DNA from: Theropithecus gelada
Lineage: Eukaryota > Chordata > Mammalia > Primates > Cercopithecidae
DNA: 64,000 nt
Reading direction: 5' to 3'
Assembly: GCF_003255815.1 (NCBI RefSeq)
Contig: NC_037680.1
Coordinates: 9,294,583-9,358,582 of the forward strand
The notes under the pieces are model-generated. The model worked only from the letters and a program-made list of their open reading frames with translations, made no database searches and had not been told where the DNA came from. Each line of letters opens with the position of its first letter. Positions within the stretch are counted from its first letter, which is position 1. The translations under genes were made by a program, and so were the position numbers. Positions 45,845-56,649 of the stretch are shown one piece after another.

Positions 45845-45975
45845 TTTAGTTATTTAATAACTGTTTCCTGTCTCTATGAACTCCATGAAAGCAGGTAAAT
45901 TGTTTTTACTCACTCTTGTTATACCTGTTCTGTCTTTGACCCTATAGATGGTGAAAATGTGTTAAGAGATGGAAA
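45845..45975 (+). mobile_element. L2 3'-end fragment (weak)
   Basis: 'ctgtctctatgaactccatg', 'aaagcaggtaaattgttttt' and 'gatggtgaaaatgtgttaag' resemble the L2 end at low identity. Confidence 0.4.
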
Positions 45976-45979
45976 GTAC

Positions 45980-46260
45980 AGAACATAGTTACCTTCAAAT
46001 TTCAACTATGATTTTTTTGTATTTTAATTCTGAGGCATATTTATTGTCATTTATTTGCCAATGATAAATTTCTTTAAGCACGTTACATTTCTTTAAGCAG
46101 CTTTCCTTTTTCTATTAACTATTTTTACTATTTTCGCTTTGCTGCAGTTTTATATTTCCAATAACTGAGTTACAGATCTTTTCAAAACTTGTTTACATTT
46201 AGATACTTTAATTTAGCTTTTATACTATATTGTTACATTTCTTTAAACCCTTGTTAAATT
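45980..46260. other. Unassigned T-rich sequence
   Basis: No repeat or gene is recognised. Confidence 0.35.
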
Positions 46261-46274
46261 AGCTTTTAATTTTA

Positions 46275-46287
46275 TTTTATTTTATTT

Positions 46288-46320
<33 letters not shown>

Positions 46321-46670
46321 CANNNNNNNNNNNNNNNNNNNNNNNNNNNNNNNNNNNNNNNNNNNNNNNNNNNNNNNNNNNNNNNNNNNNNNNNNNNNNN
46401 NNNNNNNNNNNNNNNNNAGTGCAGTGGCCGGATCTCAGCTCACTGCAAGCTCCGCCTCCCGGGTTCCCGCCATTCTCCTGCCTCAGCCTCCTGAGTAGCT
46501 GGGACCACAGGCGCCCGCCACCTCGCCCGGCTAGTTTTTTTTTTTATTTTTTAGTAGAGACGGGGTTTCACCGGGTTAGCCAGGATGGTCTCGATCTCCT
46601 GACCTCGTGATCCGCCCGTCTCGGCCTCCCAAAGTGCTGGGATTACAGGCTTGAGCCACCGCGCCCGGCC
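46275..46670 (-). mobile_element. AluY, Old World monkey type, antisense, containing an N gap
   Basis: A (TTTTA)n/T run (46275-46320) is followed by 95 N and then AluY sequence from 'agtgcagtggccggatctca' to 'aggcttgagccaccgcgcc'. It is almost free of decay. A perfect 14-bp target-site duplication, agcttttaatttta, lies at 46261-46274 and 46671-46684, which proves that the two sides of the gap belong to one insertion. Confidence 0.95.
46323..46417. other. Assembly gap (95 N)
   Basis: Unsequenced bases inside the AluY. An intact AluY needs only about 40 bases between its T run and 'agtgcagtggc', so the rest of the gap, if its size is real, should be homopolymer T. Confidence 0.98.
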
Positions 46671-46684
46671 AGCTTTTAATTTTA

Positions 46685-47390
46685 ATGATTGTGTTCAGAG
46701 ATCCTTTTTGTTTCTAATCTGTATTTTAATTTTCCTTGCAAAGGTAATGGTTTATGTTTTTGGATTTAGCATATTCTATCAATTCTTTCTCATTTTATTA
46801 TTACACAGGCACTGAATGGTAGAAACTACAAGGAAGAACTACACTATCTCCCTCTTTTTGTAACACAAAGCTGAGGAGTGTTTTTAAGCTGAGGTCTGGT
46901 GGTCTTTACTCTGTTCTTTTCACTGCACTCTGTGGGTTGCATCATGTGAAATTACTGAAACAAGCTAATTTGAAATCACTGAAATTATTCTCAAGAAAAG
47001 CTGGGATATGCTAATGTTTATTTTAAGGATGCAGTTAACATAAAATGCAACCATAGTCACTATCTACTTACTTACTTTTGCATAATCTGTTTATCATGGC
47101 TGTGAATGCTATGAATTCCGAAATGCAACTATAAAATGAAAAGAAGAGTTCAACTGGTCTTGAAAACAACAACACTCAATTGACCCTTTAACTTTCATGT
47201 CTTCTAGAAATAGGTCAATATTAGTCAATGTAACTCTCCCTTACTCAAATGGGTGCCTTCAGATGCTATAAACCCATTATAGTTTCTATAAATTAGAATT
47301 AGAATATTCTAATTCTATGGAATTTTCTCTTTCTCACTCTGTCTGACTTTTTGTAAAAGAGCCAAATATAAATCAAGTAAATTGCTGCAA
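46685..47390. other. Unassigned sequence with a 24-bp perfect palindrome
   Basis: No repeat or gene is recognised. 47294-47317 is perfectly self-complementary with 12-bp arms (tagaattagaat / attctaattcta). Confidence 0.45.
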
Positions 47391-47396
47391 AGTTAA

Positions 47397-47428
47397 GTGT
47401 GTGTGTGTATGTGTGTGTATATATATAT
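47397..47428. repeat. (GT)n-(TA)n compound microsatellite
   Basis: GT units with one AT step pass into five TA units. Confidence 0.93.
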
Positions 47429-47631
47429 TCCACAAGTTTCACTGGAGGTAAGACTCAGTCACTTCTTAACTGTATGTCTTTCATTCAGCAACTTGTTTAT
47501 TCTATCTTAATCTCCATCTCTCCTTATATGCAAAATTAAAAGAAAAATAGAAGACTATCCATTCTCATGATTAGTATTCATACTAATCTTCATACTAATG
47601 AAGGTTCCAATAAAAAATATGCAACATACAT

Positions 47632-47648
47632 GCACACACACACACACA
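47632..47648. repeat. (CA)n microsatellite, short
   Basis: About eight CA units. Confidence 0.85.
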
Positions 47649-47649
47649 A

Positions 47650-48499
47650 CTGTAATTAAGTAGGCTGAGGCTCAGCTTCAAAAGTTGACTTTGAAAACTC
47701 ATGATTCTTTAATGTCTTCCATTGTTAGTCAGGATAATACCCAGGGTTGGCCACTTTTAGTTATTCTAACGCTAAAGTGTGATGATGCATTTGTGTAAGA
47801 GATTTAAAGAATTAAAAAGTCTCATACACAATTTCATTTACCTTGTAAAAGCAAAAAACGCAGTACATGTTTTTATTAAGAACATGATGATTATGGAAAA
47901 TTTAGAAGATGCAGGTGAAGAGAGACAAATGTGGATGGTCCTGGACACTCCTTCCCGTCCTTTTCAATAAATGAGCAAGCAGCTGGCTCTGCAGACCTTG
48001 AACTCATTGGAAGAACAGGCAGATACCAGAGGCTGAGCTCATGAGGCTTGGCCCTTTTGAAAAGATCATTGTCTTCTCAAGATACTCCCACTATTATATA
48101 CTCACCTAGATTTGCCCTGCTTCCCTTTTCCTATATATATAAGCTGTTAGGGTGAAGGGGTTCTCTCCCAGGGGTCTTTTTACAGCATGTCAAGCTCTGC
48201 TGGTTTCAGCATAACTCTTGATGAAAAAAACAATATGGACTTCTATATTATTTGCTGTCATATTGCTATCAATGAATCTTTTCAAATGCCTGCACCATGT
48301 ATGACAAATAACGGATCTATCTGTGCCTTCTGCAAAGGAATAATAAATAAATGAACACATAAGCAAACGTTAAGTCATGAATCCCACCATCCATGGATAA
48401 TCACTTGCTGATACTTTAAACAGTGTTTGGCTTCATTCTGAAATGTTCAAGTATTTGGAGATTCACAGCTAAAAGCAACTAGCCTCTATGAGCTTTTCC

Positions 48500-48535
<36 letters not shown>

Positions 48536-50110
48536 GCAGACTGACAACAGTGATGTCATCACAAGGATTTAGAAAACTAGAACATTTTGCCTTTGAACTA
48601 TATGTGTGGAGAGATTTCACTGGATAAATGGAAGTTCCTAGGTACTATTACATTCTCTCTGCAAAATGTTATTTTGGATTTATTCATTCACTTATTTATC
48701 TTATCCAACTATTTTTGCTAACTAAAAGCACATAGGACTTTGTGAGAATTAAGAGTTGTACAAAAAGAGAGAGAGGGAGACGTTAAATATGTTTCTCATC
48801 TTCTGAAACTTGGAACTTATATCCTAGTAGGAAAGATATGACAAGTACATGCAAATTAAATGTCTCATTCACCATTCTATTCACAGTAACTGACAAATGA
48901 ACCTCAATAGAATAATCTTCCCAATCAGATTGTAATGCTCTTGACTTAAACACTGTCTCATATCCATTCTCAACATGGCAAAATTTTCATTCATGATACC
49001 AAAGATAAAAATTCATTCATTTAACTAGGTAGCCTACTAATTTAAAATATTCTACACATGTCAATAAATCAACCAATCAATTAAACATCTAAGATATCTT
49101 AAATGCAATTTAACAAAATTTCTTTCTGATAATCATAATAATGCCCTTTAAATACCAAACAACATTTTGGAGGAATGTCATAGCTACATAAATGCAGTTG
49201 TAATTTAATAGTGTGTTATTGTAGTAATAGTTATTGTAAAATTTAAATGGAACTTAGTGATAACAAATAAGTAAATCTTGTTTTAATATATAAACATGTT
49301 GTTCATAGCTATCTTGAACCTAAATTCCTTCCAGTACCCTAAGGAATTAAAATAATGATTCAAACTTCTGAAATTAGATTGGAACTTAGGCTGGTGCTTA
49401 CTTTGACTAATTATAAGTCTTTTAGATTTTCCAAGAAATATAAAGATCACACATGAAGGATATTTCATGAGAAAAATAAGTATGATAATTTGTCACTTGT
49501 TTGTTTTCTTAAAACCAAGCTATCCTAATAGTTGGAGTTAGATAAGTTAGATGACAAAAATACTCTATATCATCATAACAGTTTTGCCTGCCTTATCATA
49601 TTTGATCCTGTGAGTAAGGCAGGGAAAATCAATCATCCCTCCTTTCCTTCCCTCCCCTCTTATGTTATCCTCAGGTGAAAATATTTTTGGAATTTTTGAT
49701 AAACACGATCACAGAAGCATGAATAACTAAATCCCACCTGCTAAAATAGCAGTACTGGCCGCATTTCTGGGTCTATCAGATTATTTTAGTGCAGGGTTGG
49801 GCATCCCTAATACCAGAATATTGTAAGAGAGGGTAATCACAGGTCAGGGCTGGTCATGAACAGACCATGCAATCAAATGAGATGAAAGGCGAAGTTATGT
49901 TGGGATATGAAAAAGTCCTAAGAGTAAACTGGTATCAGCTTAGACCATATCAAAATTAGCAGCTTGTATGTAAGAAGTCAATCATTACATTTTATAAGAT
50001 ATGAAAGGAATAGGTCTTCTGGAAAATCAGGAGTCCTCTGCTACCCTAGATATGGGATAACTTTGATCAGAGGTGGTTTAGAACCTTGGGTAGCTCTCAG
50101 GGAGCTGGCT
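47650..50110. other. Unassigned, largely unique AT-rich sequence with poly(T) at 48503-48532
   Basis: No gene is recognised. A 30-base pure T run is followed by 'aaggcagactgacaacagtg', without any Alu or L1 body next to it. Frames at 47779-47970 and 49283-49468 (−) lack domain-like content. Confidence 0.4.
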
Positions 50111-50119
50111 CTTGTTCTG

Positions 50120-50317
50120 TTAATAAAGGCCATACTGAACAAACGTATACCTATGTTTATATTTATGTCTATATGAAGACAGAAAAATCTCAGAAGAATC
50201 TGGTTGCCTGGTTTTGTTTTTTGTTTTTTCTCATAGTTAGCTTAGTCTTTATGAAACACAACCTTCTTCATTCAGATGAAGAGCATTTAGTCTCCACATC
50301 CACATCCAGGAGAGAAA
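50120..50317. repeat. Local duplication, donor copy (198 bp)
   Basis: From 'ttaataaaggccatactgaa' to 'cacatccaggagagaaa'. It recurs in direct orientation about 1.2 kb downstream (51325-51517) at roughly 90% identity by eye. No terminal repeat, poly-A tail or flanking duplication is seen around this copy, so I take it as the source. It matches no repeat family I recognise. Confidence 0.88.
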
Positions 50318-50324
50318 GCCAGTT

Positions 50325-50655
50325 GATTTTATGTAGTCTGTAAGTTTCACAGGGGTATACACTAATTAGAAGGTCTGATTGTAGCAGAGGAACTCTGTCT
50401 GCTGCAACACTGGATGATTCAGGCCCCAGAGGTACCAACTCCACTGGACTAAAAACAGAGCCCAGGCATGTAAAGTTTAAGACTATGAACTCTCAAGACA
50501 GCTGCTTTCTGGCATTGAATTAACTAGGGTGCTACTAGGTTTTACAGTAACAATAAAGGGGAGAATAGATTATACATTTTTTTTTATAACTAACATGGGA
50601 TTGTGACACCACTAAACTGTGCCTTGTCTTTCGATCAATTAAATTCATAATTTAT
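50325..50655. other. Unassigned sequence between the duplication and an LTR-like segment
   Basis: No repeat or gene is recognised. Confidence 0.4.
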
Positions 50656-50659
50656 TTTA

Positions 50660-51040
50660 ATATGCTAGTACCCTATGGCAGAGGCTGGCAAGACTCATCA
50701 AATCCATTTTATCTTCCATCAGAGCATACAGGTGGACTATGTTTTCCAGCTTCCTTTGGAATTAGATGCAATCATGTGACCGATTTTAAACCAGTAGGAT
50801 TCTTCATGAAAGTGGTATATACCATTTCCAGGCCTGGTTCATGTACTCTCCTGTGCAGGTTTCCATGATTTCTTTTCTATTTTACCTGCCAGTCAGATTA
50901 AGGGAGTCAGTGGAACTCTCCAAGACTCTAGACTTTAACAAAGCCATTAGATGGATGAAGCCTGGAACCCTAAATAATTGCATGAAGAAGAGACAACCTT
51001 CCACCCAAGCAAACTTAAGTTTACTGTAATATAAATGAGA
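50660..51040 (+). mobile_element. Possible old LTR remnant
   Basis: 'gtggactatgttttccagct', 'tcctttggaattagatgcaa', 'tcatgtgaccgattttaaac' and later 'aatataaatgagagataaac' resemble the layout of an old ERVL/MaLR LTR. Family and boundaries are uncertain. Two short frames within (50662-50868 and 50841-51029) are not considered genes. Confidence 0.4.
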
Positions 51041-51301
51041 GATAAACATCTACGTTGGTAAGTAACTAAAACGTGAAGCTGTTATAGAAAGTAGCCACTG
51101 TGGCTAATGTTATATGACTGAATAGATATTTTTGAATATGATACATATGATCAAATCACATTTATATGAAAGTGCAGGTCTCAGCTATGAGCCATGACAC
51201 TTGAGTTTTAATGGGCCAAATATTTTGCATATATAATATACTTTAGGGACTTGCATTTTGAAATAACCTTCTTGACCCAGAGAGTAAGACTCAGTCTATT
51301 G

Positions 51302-51537
51302 TTTGTAAGTGTCATCCCTTAATATTAATAAAAGCCATACTGAACAAACATATACCTATGTTTATATTTATGTCTTTATGCAGACAGAAAATCTCAGAAG
51401 AGTCTGGTTGCCTGTTTGATTTTTTTTTCCTCATAGTTAGCTTAATCTTTACGAAACATAAACTTCTTCATTCAGATGAAGAGCATTTAGTCTCCACATC
51501 CACATCCAGGAGAGAAAATATTTGTAAGTGTCATCCC
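51302..51537. repeat. Local duplication, inserted copy with 17-bp flanking direct repeats
   Basis: 51325-51517 copies 50120-50317. It lies in an insert (51319-51520) bounded by the perfect direct repeat tttgtaagtgtcatccc at 51302-51318 and 51521-51537. The insert has no poly-A or poly-T end and no terminal inverted repeats. The 17-bp repeat is the length of a target-site duplication but does not start or end with the A/T pattern of an L1 endonuclease site. Confidence 0.88.
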
Positions 51538-51669
51538 ATAAAATAAGCTTAAAGATGATAATGATTAGGGTAATGAATGATAATGATGATGCTAATATCT
51601 GTAATAACTTATTTAATTTATAGCCCTTATTAGTAATGTATTTATTTAACTGTCTCACTCTTTTTTGGA

Positions 51670-51810
51670 CATGTTTAAGATGATTGCTATTACTCCCATT
51701 TTAAAGGTCTTGAAGCTGAAATCCAGAATAATGTTAACTAACTAATAAAAGACAGAGGACAAATTCAAATTCAGATCTTCAGATTATTGACTACCTAAAG
51801 TCCATGCTTT
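51670..51810 (-). mobile_element. MIR SINE fragment, antisense
   Basis: 'actcccattttaaaggtctt', 'gaagctgaaatccagaataa' and 'caaattcaaattcagatctt' fit antisense MIR. Confidence 0.6.
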
Positions 51811-51814
51811 AACA

Positions 51815-53190
51815 TTACCCTACAATTATTTAAGCAGAACCTGTCATAAAATTGCAGATCTGAGTCTAACTTAAAGAACAGTGAGCTCTTTGACTATGTA
51901 ACTTCATAGAACTTACTATAAAGCATCTTGGTTCTGCGGCTCAAAGGATTTCTGTTTAATGATGTCATTACCATATAGCCAGGATATAACACTGCATTTA
52001 AGAGATGTAAAGTAGTCATTTAAATATTTACTACTTTGGGCTTCGTATCTATTACTGATAGAAGCTTTGGGATGAGGATTTAAATACTACTTTATATTTA
52101 TTCCTTAAGCTCAGCCACAGAGCATTTCCACACAAGACATTCAGCAATTCTGAAAGGGCTACTTCTTCCCAGCCATTTGCATTTGGTCAAACTTCTTTCT
52201 TTTCTTGCTGTTTATGACTGTAATAAGTGGCATAATATGAAGGACTGAAATGGGGAGGTTGCTAACTTTTCAAAACTTTTTCTAGAAGAAATATAATTTA
52301 GTAGGAATAATATATCCAAAAGTAATACTCAAAAAAGGGCCCTGAAAACCCTCTTCAGAAATGTATGTGGGTAATACATTTCTAAGGATTATGATTTGTA
52401 CAGTGGAAAATTCATGGGCGATTCAAAAAAGTTGGACCAGGAAGAAAGGAAGCCATTTCCAGCACAAGGCAGCGTTTCCTAGGCTGCAGAATTATGAGGT
52501 CTGAATGTGACTTGTTGGTCTTCCTGTACTCTTTTCTTATTCTAAGAAGAGTTTCAAAAATAAATGAGAATATGGTTATAAAAAACAATAAAATTTACCC
52601 ATTCTCAGAGAGTATGCTTCATTTACTTCTAAATAAAAGTCTTAACATATGTAAAGTCTATATTAATTGCTTTTAGTCCAATAATTGCAACTATACACTA
52701 TATATGTATATTATATAGTTATATACTATATGGTTTATAAAACATTTTCATACATCATTTTTTATTTTTGAAAAATTACGTTTGGCAGAAATTATTATGC
52801 CTTCTTTTTTTAATTATGAGAACACTGATCCTTAGAAAGTCTTTTTAGCTACCATTAACTTCTCTGATAATTTGATTTCCTTTTCAAAACTCACCCTGCT
52901 CAGAGAGGTGTCTCCACTCATTCGCTTTTCCAATACTCATCATTCTTACAATCTGCACTAACTTTATTTAATTTAAATCATTACAACTTGAATATGTGAC
53001 TTTAAAAATTACTCTAATTTAATTTATCCAACAATTTTTTGATTTTTTTTTAATGGAATGTTTGTCAGCTCCCATCATAGATGACTTCAAGCTGCCAAAA
53101 ATTTAACAAATGACTCAAAAAATTTTGTACATTTAACAATATTTCTTTTGAGCCTATAAAAGCCGAATTCATCACACCACTGGCAGTGTT
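51815..53190. other. Unassigned AT-rich sequence
   Basis: No repeat or gene is recognised. 52693-52738 is a TA-rich, partly self-complementary stretch. Confidence 0.4.
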
Positions 53191-53194
53191 CACT

Positions 53195-53470
53195 CAGATC
53201 TAGTGCCAGCTCCTAAGGAGCTTATGGCCTGGTAACGGAGATGGCATTCAATATAAAAAAGCTAGGAGTCTATTTTCTTTGACAAGGTCTTGGAAGCTCT
53301 GGAAACTTAAGAATGAAGGTAACTGTTTTTTTCCTTCTACATAAGCAGCAAAGGTCATTCAAGCAGAGGAGATAGTGTGTTCAAAGGCATGGATGCATGG
53401 AATGCCATGGCATCATTCTATTATCCAAGGTGCAGTGGGAAGGGCTGTCAGAAAAGAGAGTTCAGCAGGC
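53195..53470 (+). mobile_element. Ancient interspersed repeat fragment (same family as 12550-13230)
   Basis: 'ctaaggagcttatggcctgg', 'gtcattcaagcagaggagat', 'agtgtgttcaaaggcatgga' and 'aaggtgcagtgggaagggct' follow the same series of phrases at low identity. Confidence 0.45.
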
Positions 53471-53564
53471 CTCAGATCATGGAGGATTGTTTGTGTTCTA
53501 ATTGTTGTCCAATTGTTCACTCAATTGGATAAACTCTATGACAACTAGGATGTATCTGCAGCTA

Positions 53565-53945
53565 ATTTTATCTAACACTTTGTCTCTTTTTATCTGGAGC
53601 TATATCTAAAATCAGTGTATTTTCCCATCATGTCTTCAGAACTCATTTTGTCTTTCACCTTCTCTGGGAAGACATTCTTGACTGCTTCCATACTAACTTG
53701 TGTTCTCTCCTGCCATCTGCATCCAAGCACAGCGAACCTCCTCTGCTTCTGGATCCTTCCCATGGTCCTCTGTGAATGTATTACCAACATTGTAAGTATA
53801 TTTGTTTAGATGTCTCTCTCTGCCACCCAAAGTGATAGTTCCTTGAGACGTAGGAGTATCTTTTATTGTTTGTATTGCCAGAGCCTTGAACAGTACATGA
53901 TTCATTGGAGATACTCAAGATATATTTATGCATGGTGTTGAATTA
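53565..53945 (+). mobile_element. L2 LINE 3' end
   Basis: 'ttcaccttctctgggaagac', 'attcttgactgcttccatac', 'gatagttccttgagacgtag' and 'ccagagccttgaacagtaca' follow the L2 order, including the 'protein-coding to 3' UTR' transition. The frames on both strands here (53590-53790 −, 53615-53809 +, 53693-53905 −) are L2 sequence. Confidence 0.8.
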
Positions 53946-53949
53946 ATAA

Positions 53950-54645
53950 GACACTTCTTGACTGTAATTCAAAAGAATGAACAAAGAGTGGTGAGATTCT
54001 AATTGTGGGGAAAGTGAATGTTTCCTGACTCACCTTTCTGATTGCTTCTGCCATATACTCAGAAGTAATGAGTACAAAGAGTTCATACTAAGATTGCTTA
54101 GAGAATACAAACTTTCTAGGCTTCCTCAGCCTGCTAGAACTTTCCCTCCGGCTGACGTCTACCTAGTTTAAGTCCAGTTTATACAAGATTTTGAGGAAGC
54201 TGATAAGAAGAAGAAAGGATTTTCAGGATGCCCAGAAGTGGGACAAAATTGCTGACCCGTGAGTTGCTGTGCATGGCTTTAGTGTATTTCTGGACTTGGC
54301 AGCAATGTAAGTCTACCCCCACCAGCTACAGTAACCAGAAACTCCGTTTTAAAATCAGTGAAATTCAGAACTAGAAAGGGCTTTTAGACACCTACATTGA
54401 AAGATATCAACTTGAGTAGTATAATGACTTGCACTTTAGAGGTAGATTCTCCTAGGATATTGTACTTACTGCTAAATCTTTCTTTGGACAATTTATGACC
54501 TTTAGCTATTAGCCTGCATCAAGTTGGGATAACAGTAGTGACTAAATTATTGCTAGAACTAATCAAGATTTTGCATATATAATGCTTACCTTCTAGTTGC
54601 ATCTCTACCCATGCTCTTGTAACACTGTATCATACAGTCAAGGGT
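53950..54645. other. Unassigned sequence
   Basis: No repeat or gene is recognised. Confidence 0.4.
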
Positions 54646-54649
54646 GGGG

Positions 54650-54840
54650 ACCAGGACCCAGATGGGCTGAGGTCAAATTCCATCTCTGCCACTTACTGGT
54701 TGCGTTATCCTAGATAAGTCACTTGATCTATCTGGATTTCAATTTTCTCATTGCTAAAATGTGAATAATAATAACTACCACAAAGAATTGCTTAGATAAT
54801 TAAATTACATGATATGAAGAGTTTAAACAGGGTTCGTTCC
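54650..54840 (+). mobile_element. MIR SINE, sense
   Basis: 'tccatctctgccacttactg', 'gttatcctagataagtcact', 'tttcaattttctcattgcta' and 'aaatgtgaataataataact' match the MIR consensus closely. Confidence 0.88.
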
Positions 54841-54844
54841 ATGA

Positions 54845-55475
54845 TGAGTAAAGAGATAAAGCTGAAAGACTAGCATTAGGTCAAAGACGTAACTGAATTT
54901 CATGCTTCACTTAACCTCTATAAGGTTCCTACTGTGTTATTCTTATTCTTGAGAAGAATAACACAAGATTATTTAGCCAACTAATGTTATTCAAACATTG
55001 CTATTGTTCATTCATTACCAATCCATTAAGACTGATCCCAATGTAACTACAGAGTATATATATCATTATTTATAATTATGGCAAATATGGTCATCTCTGT
55101 TTTGCAATTAACTTCTGAACAGTGATGTGCTTACAACTTTGAAACTATATTAAATATTTTATAAAAGTTTCTTACATTTTCTTCTGATTTTTTTAGATAG
55201 TGTTAAGGTATAAATCTGTTTTCCTTAAAATAAAATTATTTGATTGTAACAGAGTCCCTCCAAATCTCCTACCTCATGATTCTATTTTATTCTCCAGTAA
55301 GCAAGCCTGACTTAAGATTACTCTTTTTGTTTTTGTCATAGGTCCAAATATGCTGGTCTGTAACAAATGTGGTAACAAAAACCAAGCCCCAAAGGCTCCA
55401 CTTACTGCTGTGCATAGGTTGGTTATGGAATGTGGTACATGAAGAACATTTCCTTGCCTAAAAATTGTTCAGACT
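54845..55475. other. Unassigned AT-rich sequence with a hairpin at 54934-54964
   Basis: No gene or repeat is recognised. gtgttattctt and aagaataacac are perfect 11-bp inverted arms around a 9-base loop. Confidence 0.4.
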
Positions 55476-55479
55476 TACA

Positions 55480-55625
55480 TTAGAGTGTCAATTTCATCAT
55501 ACATGTCTCTCAATCACTATAAAGTATGAGCTTCTTGAGGATAGAAATTCTATTTATTCATCCCTGCATCCTCATCTCCTGGCACAGAATACAACCCACA
55601 GTGCATGTGTTGAATGAATACATAT
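55480..55625 (+). mobile_element. L2 3'-end fragment
   Basis: 'aagtatgagcttcttgagga', 'ccctgcatcctcatctcctg', 'gcacagaatacaacccacag' and 'tgttgaatgaata' match the L2 end well. Confidence 0.8.
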
Positions 55626-55669
55626 AAATATGTGATCATTTTAGCCATTGGGTTACTAGCATTCACTTT

Positions 55670-55860
55670 CTATTTGATATATATACATATATATCAAACC
55701 CATATATATCAAATAAATATACATATATACATGCAAATACATCAAATAGAATATATACTTTTATATTTGATAAAATGTAAAAGTTATACTTCAAAAGCTA
55801 TATATACTTTTGATATCTATTTGATATATCTACCTGATATATCAAAAAGTATATATTTTT
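55670..55860. repeat. AT-rich inverted and tandem repeat block (TTTGATAT / ATATCAAA)
   Basis: The octamer TTTGATAT, its complement and close variants recur about eight times in 190 bp. 55673-55698 has perfect 12-bp arms around a 2-base centre. 55801-55816 and 55839-55855 form a second stem of about 16 bp (one extra A) with a loop of about 22 bases. The frame at 55614-55922 (Ile/Tyr-rich) is a product of this composition. Confidence 0.85.
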
Positions 55861-55929
55861 GTTCACTAGCAGATAACTATTTAAAAAAGAAGCAATACAT
55901 AATAGAGACTGTATCTGTATGAATCACTA

Positions 55930-56240
55930 TGATTAATTGTATATGGATTTTAGTATATTTTAGACTTAGCCTTTTTGTCATTACTTTCAAGGGACCTTAG
56001 TAAGTTCAGATTCTTAAAATCACATCATGAGTCATCATTGCCTTCTTTATGGGAATGGAAAGGCCTTAGAAATGTGTTAAAAATGGAAAATGCTTGCTTT
56101 GGTTTTATATAATACCTTTCGATATAAAGGACATTAATTTAAGTACCTGTTGTGCTTGGCTCCTTTGGGAGAAGTTGTGAGCAGGGCTTGTTTATGGATT
56201 CTGCATTGTGTGTGAAACCCATTACATATGTTCATTTAAA
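55930..56240. other. Unassigned sequence
   Basis: No repeat or gene is recognised. Confidence 0.4.
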
Positions 56241-56244
56241 AAGT

Positions 56245-56545
56245 CAGGTTTGTTGTGTTATAACTTATATAAAGTAAAAGTCCATGATGAGTTTTGACAA
56301 TGTAAATAGTTGTGTAACTACCATAACAATTGAGATAGACAAAAAGTATCTCACTCCCCAAATTTCCCTTGTGCCCCTTTTTAGTCAGTTTCCTGTTCCC
56401 ACTACCAGTCACGGGCAAATACTGATCTAATTTGTTCCTTAGGTTTTGGCTTTTCAGGAATGTCATATCAAAGAAATAACACAGCATGTAGTCACTTTGT
56501 CTGGCTTCTTCCACCAGATGTTCTAATGTAATCATTACTAGAACT
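56245..56545 (-). mobile_element. L1M-type LINE fragment, antisense
   Basis: 'gttataacttatataaagta', 'gagttttgacaatgtaaata', 'cccttgtgccccttttt', 'ctaccagtcacgggcaaata' and 'gaatgtcatatcaaagaaat' follow the antisense L1M 3' UTR order. The frame at 56236-56535 (−) is L1 3' UTR sequence. Confidence 0.75.
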
Positions 56546-56640
56546 TATGAAGTAGGTTTTGTTATTTTCATTTTATAGATATGTAAATGAAGGCTTTGAG
56601 AATTTAAGTGACCTACTCTCTCTAAGCCAGGTTTTAATCC
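56546..56640 (-). mobile_element. MIR SINE fragment, antisense
   Basis: 'ttttgttattttcattttat' and 'gaatttaagtgacctactct' fit the antisense MIR core. Confidence 0.55.
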
Positions 56641-56649
56641 CCCAAATTT

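Noticed and set aside
55614..55922. 102-codon Ile/Tyr-rich frame as a membrane protein
   Set aside because: It spans an L2 end and the AT-rich TTTGATAT block. The hydrophobic look comes from ATA/TAT codons.
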